DNA from: Hemicentrotus pulcherrimus | Lineage: Eukaryota > Echinodermata > Echinoidea > Camarodonta > Strongylocentrotidae | Assembly: GCA_003118195.1 (NCBI GenBank) | Contig: BEXV01002440.1 | Span: 46,402-67,165 of the forward strand | DNA: 20,764 bases | Direction of reading: 5' to 3' | In this document: positions 18,585 to 20,764 of the stretch, piece by piece | How the letters are laid out: each line of letters begins with the position of its first letter | Position numbering within the stretch: the first letter of the stretch is position 1 | Notes under the pieces: generated by a model | The model's database searches: none | Told to the model about the DNA's origin: nothing | Seen by the model: only the letters and a program-made list of their open reading frames with translations | Program-made: the position numbers and the translations under genes

Positions 18585-18916
18585 TTAGTCCGCATCAGAT
18601 TCAGACATATCCTGATGATCCGGGACGGCATGAATCTTAAAGTGTTGCTTGCAGTACATTAGAACACAGCGTCTTTTGCCATCCCTGGAGCACTGGTGTC
18701 CTCTTCTGTCAGCGCCTGGCACCTTTGTGGCCTGCGAAGCACCAAATCCTGTATCTCCTCATCAGTATAGTTCAGGCGATGCTGCCAGCAAATGTATGAC
18801 AGGTGCCTCGTTTTTAGTTTGCATCTATCTCCTAGACCTCTTTTTGTGAGGCATAGGCAACGGTGTTTGACCCGTGCCCATGGCCCAACATCAGGGTTGA
18901 TCTTGTAGGGTGCCAC
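18585..18916 (-). pseudogene. Tandem Cys/His zinc-motif protein fragment, frameshifted
   Basis: The first motif (18859-18779) reads RCLCLTKRG, DRCKLKT and YICWQH. The second (18721-18642) reads RCQALTE, then after a one-base shift RGHQCSRDGKRRC and MYCKQH. Both fit C-x-x-L-T-x-R-G-x(n)-C-x(n)-Y-x(0-1)-C-x-Q-H, so the motif is duplicated in tandem with about 19 residues between. An acidic end (SESDAD) leads to a TAA at 18587-18585. The layout recalls the zf-C3HC3H 'potential DNA-binding' motif of KANSL2/INO80D proteins and short CxALTxxGxxC..YCxxH motifs. That likeness is only by pattern. Confidence 0.5.
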
Positions 18917-19050
18917 TTTCTGAGGTACTTAGTGTGGGCAGTGATGGTGCTCCTGATGATGTTTGAAGTGCATAATATATCATAATACATACGTGCCAGG
19001 TATCTCGCTCGGCGCAAAATGACACTACACTGTGTGTATTGCATAAAATG

Positions 19051-19440
19051 CTAATTGCGGTTGGTCCAGCATGTAACAATACTGGCGCCATACCCCTCCC
19101 CCTCGCGTGGGTTGCCTCTATATTTCTTTGTGTCTCCCGGATCTGATTTTGTGACATCTGGATAAGGTACCGGTACTTTGATTTTGGGTTTCTTCAGATC
19201 TTGATAGGTATTGGAGTCGGTACGATTCTGGTAGTTCGGTGTTTCTGTATTGAGATCTTGGTAGGTATGGGTATCAGTATTCAGGTCTTGGTAGGCATGG
19301 GTGTCGGTATTCAGGTCTTGGTAGGCATGGGTGTCGGTATTCAGGTCTTGGTAGGTATGAGTGTCGGTATTCAGGTCTTGGTAGGTATGAGTGTCAGTAT
19401 TCAGGTCTTGGTATGTATGGGAGTCTTGCTTGAATTTTGT
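19051..19440 (-). pseudogene. Open frame with decapeptide repeats (TYQDLNTDTH)
   Basis: A minus-strand frame open for 129 codons between stops, with no in-frame ATG. Its first two thirds are a decapeptide repeat, HTYQDLNTDT, coded by the 30-bp DNA repeat. It then continues as KKPKIKVPVPYPD and DTKKYRGNPREGEGYG to a TAG at 19053-19051. It follows the tyrosine-recombinase-like remnant after a one-step change of frame, so it may be the C-terminal extension of that protein. The hydrophilic repeat is more protein-like than the Gly/Val/Ile repeat in the plus-strand frame. Confidence 0.4.
19195..19430 (-). repeat. 30-bp tandem repeat (minisatellite)
   Basis: Five near-identical 30-bp units start at 19261, 19291, 19321, 19351 and 19381, each ending in CAGGTCTTG. 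Diverged units lie on both sides (19195-19260 and 19411-19430). Differences between units are mostly single transitions. The unit length is exactly ten codons and several changes are silent in the minus frame (for example GGC/GGT on the plus strand giving Ala or Thr at one position only). Confidence 0.9.
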
Positions 19441-20160
19441 CTAGTCCTTTCCAAGCAAGACCCTAGATCTCTTTCCATCATGAACAAAACTTTGGCAACT
19501 TTGGCAACTTGAAGTGTTGATTCAGGGAGTCAATGATATTCCTGGTGAGTCCAAGGAATCTAGCAAGAATGTCCAGTTCATTTTCTTGTAGGTTCATGAT
19601 TTGTGACACAGTGGCAATATGTTTCCTGAGACGAGTTGCTCGAATTTTCTCAGAGTGTTCTTTATTTGCCATGTAGAATCGCAGACTCGCAAGTGGCCTT
19701 CTCCAGACTTTGCGGCAGTATAACTGATTCCTGCATCTTTTCTCTTCTTGTTCATTAAGTCAATCGCATATTTATGGCACTTTTGAAGATTCCTGCCACA
19801 GTACGACAGCGCTTCCCAACAATTTCAAATCTCCAGAGGGAGTAACAGAGTGCTCTATCCCAGTTTGACAATGACATGTCCTTCTCCTTAGAGTATTTCT
19901 GAAAATCTGCCAATATCTTGGATATCTCATCTGGTCGTTTGCGATTAAAGACAACCACCTGAGCTAAAACTACTTCAGCCAGTTCTTTCCATGTCTGCAA
20001 GTCTCTGAGGGTTATTTTCTTTCTCCAACTTCACATGCAAGTCATGAACCTTTGCCTTCAAGTACTTCGAAAACTCAGTAATATCTCCTGTCAATTGCAG
20101 AAGTTTTAGACTGTTTCTTTTTTGTTTCTTGGGGGCTCCTCAATGCGTGATTGCTGACTT
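19440..20160 (-). pseudogene. Decayed tyrosine-recombinase-like gene
   Basis: Minus-strand blocks in order: LLQLTGDITEFSKYLKAKV (about 20110), then after a frameshift TWKELAEVVLAQVVVFNRKR, SNWDRALCYSLWRFEIVGKR, then after further shifts KIRATRLRKHIATVSQIMNL (about 19650), ENELDILARFLG, and after another shift LPESTLQVAKVAKVLF. These match, in order, a family of tyrosine-recombinase-like proteins common in fish and marine invertebrate genomes. TRLRKHIATVSQ is the R..H.. box. The usual LGH..YYRLPE ending is damaged here: LGLT replaces LGH, and the YYR that should hold the catalytic Tyr is missing. At least three frameshifts make it a pseudogene. The host element type (Crypton-, DIRS- or Ngaro-like) is not settled. 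Confidence 0.6.
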
Positions 20161-20308
20161 TGCCTTCACACTTCAGCTTTTACACATCAAGGAAGTCCTT
20201 GCACTTTCTAAGTAACTCTATCACCACTTATCACTCTATCTCAATGGAGAATTACGCACCATGCCTTCATTGAGTGCCCAATTTTGAGATGCCAGTTTTG
20301 TAGAGTCG

Positions 20309-20490
20309 TATTATAAATATAAATAAATAAATAACAATGTTACTTATAAAGCGCTTACTACTGAAGTCTCTAAGCGATAGAACAAACAAAATAGACTGAT
20401 AAACAATTAAATATTAAACAAACAAAAAAGTGCAAATAATCCTACAAATTACAATACCGGTACATATGAGGAATAGAAAGAGTTAAGTGG
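20309..20490. repeat. SINE-like dispersed repeat, copy 3 (diverged)
   Basis: An ATAAATAAATAAATA run, then TTACTTATAAAGCGCTTACTA and AAACAAACAAAAAAGTGCAAA, ending near AGGAATAGAAAGAGTTAAG. The layout ((ATA)-rich head, GCGCTTA block, A-rich body) matches copies 1 and 2, but sequence identity is much lower. It may be a different member of the same superfamily. Confidence 0.45.
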
Positions 20491-20599
20491 TTCCATCATC
20501 CCAGTAGTAGAATGTGGCAACTCCCTTGTGAATTCGGGCCTAAACTTCAAAAGTCAAGCTGATTGCACAGGAGTAACAAAGATCCCCGGATGGAAAACG

Positions 20600-20764
20600 C
20601 TATGTAATTCTTGATGGCAGTAGGCTTATATCTTTTCCTTCTACATCATCCGGAGCTTCCTCGTTGGCGACAGCTTCAACTGGAGCACTGTCAGTGTTGA
20701 GTTTCTTGTATTTCTTTCCTCCTGGAAGAAATGTGGTCAGCTTCAGAAATACCCCAAGGCATTC
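20600..20764 (-). CDS. Unidentified C-terminal open frame running in from the right edge
   Basis: The minus strand is open from the right edge to a TAG at 20602-20600, giving 54 residues: a hydrophobic start (GVFLKLTTFLPGGKKYKKL), then an acidic tail (VEAVANEEAPDDVEGKD). No family is recognised. It could be an exon or the end of a mobile-element protein like its neighbours. Short length makes chance a real possibility. Confidence 0.25.
   Translation of the reverse strand, partial: ECLGVFLKLTTFLPGGKKYKKLNTDSAPVEAVANEEAPDDVEGKDISLLPSRIT

Noticed and set aside
19195..19430. CRISPR-like array
   Set aside because: The 30-bp units are directly adjacent with no unique spacers, and the window is eukaryotic.
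1..20764. tRNA, rRNA or other structured RNA genes
   Set aside because: No cloverleaf-like or conserved rRNA segments were recognised by eye on either strand; the only strong hairpin is the foldback MITE.

Overview
The window is eukaryotic DNA. Coding blocks are short, split by GT..AG introns, and set in AT-rich sequence full of small repeats. It reads like a marine invertebrate, most likely an echinoderm such as a sea urchin. That guess rests on the intron-rich gene, TTAA-flanked miniature elements, SINE-like (ATA)n repeats and the frequent palindromes TACATGTA and ACCGGT. It is a judgement from pattern, not from a search.

Left part (1-3058). A minus-strand gene starts near 2408. Two exons (2408-2045 and 836-748) join in phase and encode the N-terminus of an unrecognised, probably mitochondrial inner-membrane protein. 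The rest lies beyond the left edge. A promoter region of about 650 bp separates it, head to head, from the main gene.

Middle (3059-13071). One complete plus-strand gene, BBS12, encodes the chaperonin-like Bardet-Biedl syndrome protein of the BBS chaperonin complex. I rebuilt 12 coding exons. Every junction is GT..AG, all phases agree, and the total is 2835 nt (944 aa plus stop). The vertebrate protein is about 710 aa and is encoded by one coding exon. The extra length lies mainly in exon 5, an acidic, low-complexity insert with a duplicated D-D-V-x-W-F-F-E motif. Introns 9 and 11 hold four TTAA-type MITEs: two abut and share one TTAA, a third is an inverted copy of the same family across exons 10-11, and a fourth belongs to another family.

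Right part (13072-20764). No intact gene was found. There is a foldback MITE (14434-14973) with arms of about 200 bp. After it comes a minus-strand cluster of decayed, apparently mobile-element-derived coding sequence. In minus-strand order it holds: a short open frame at the right edge; a frameshifted tyrosine-recombinase-like gene; a 30-bp tandem repeat that reads as a decapeptide repeat; a tandem pair of Cys/His zinc-type motifs with one frameshift; a Ty3/Gypsy integrase tail; and duplicated modules with a YRCRYCHY half-finger. One module copy carries a 450-bp in-frame insertion that resembles part of a DIRS-type retrotransposon protein. These pieces may be one composite element or nested ones. 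They are the least explained part of the window.
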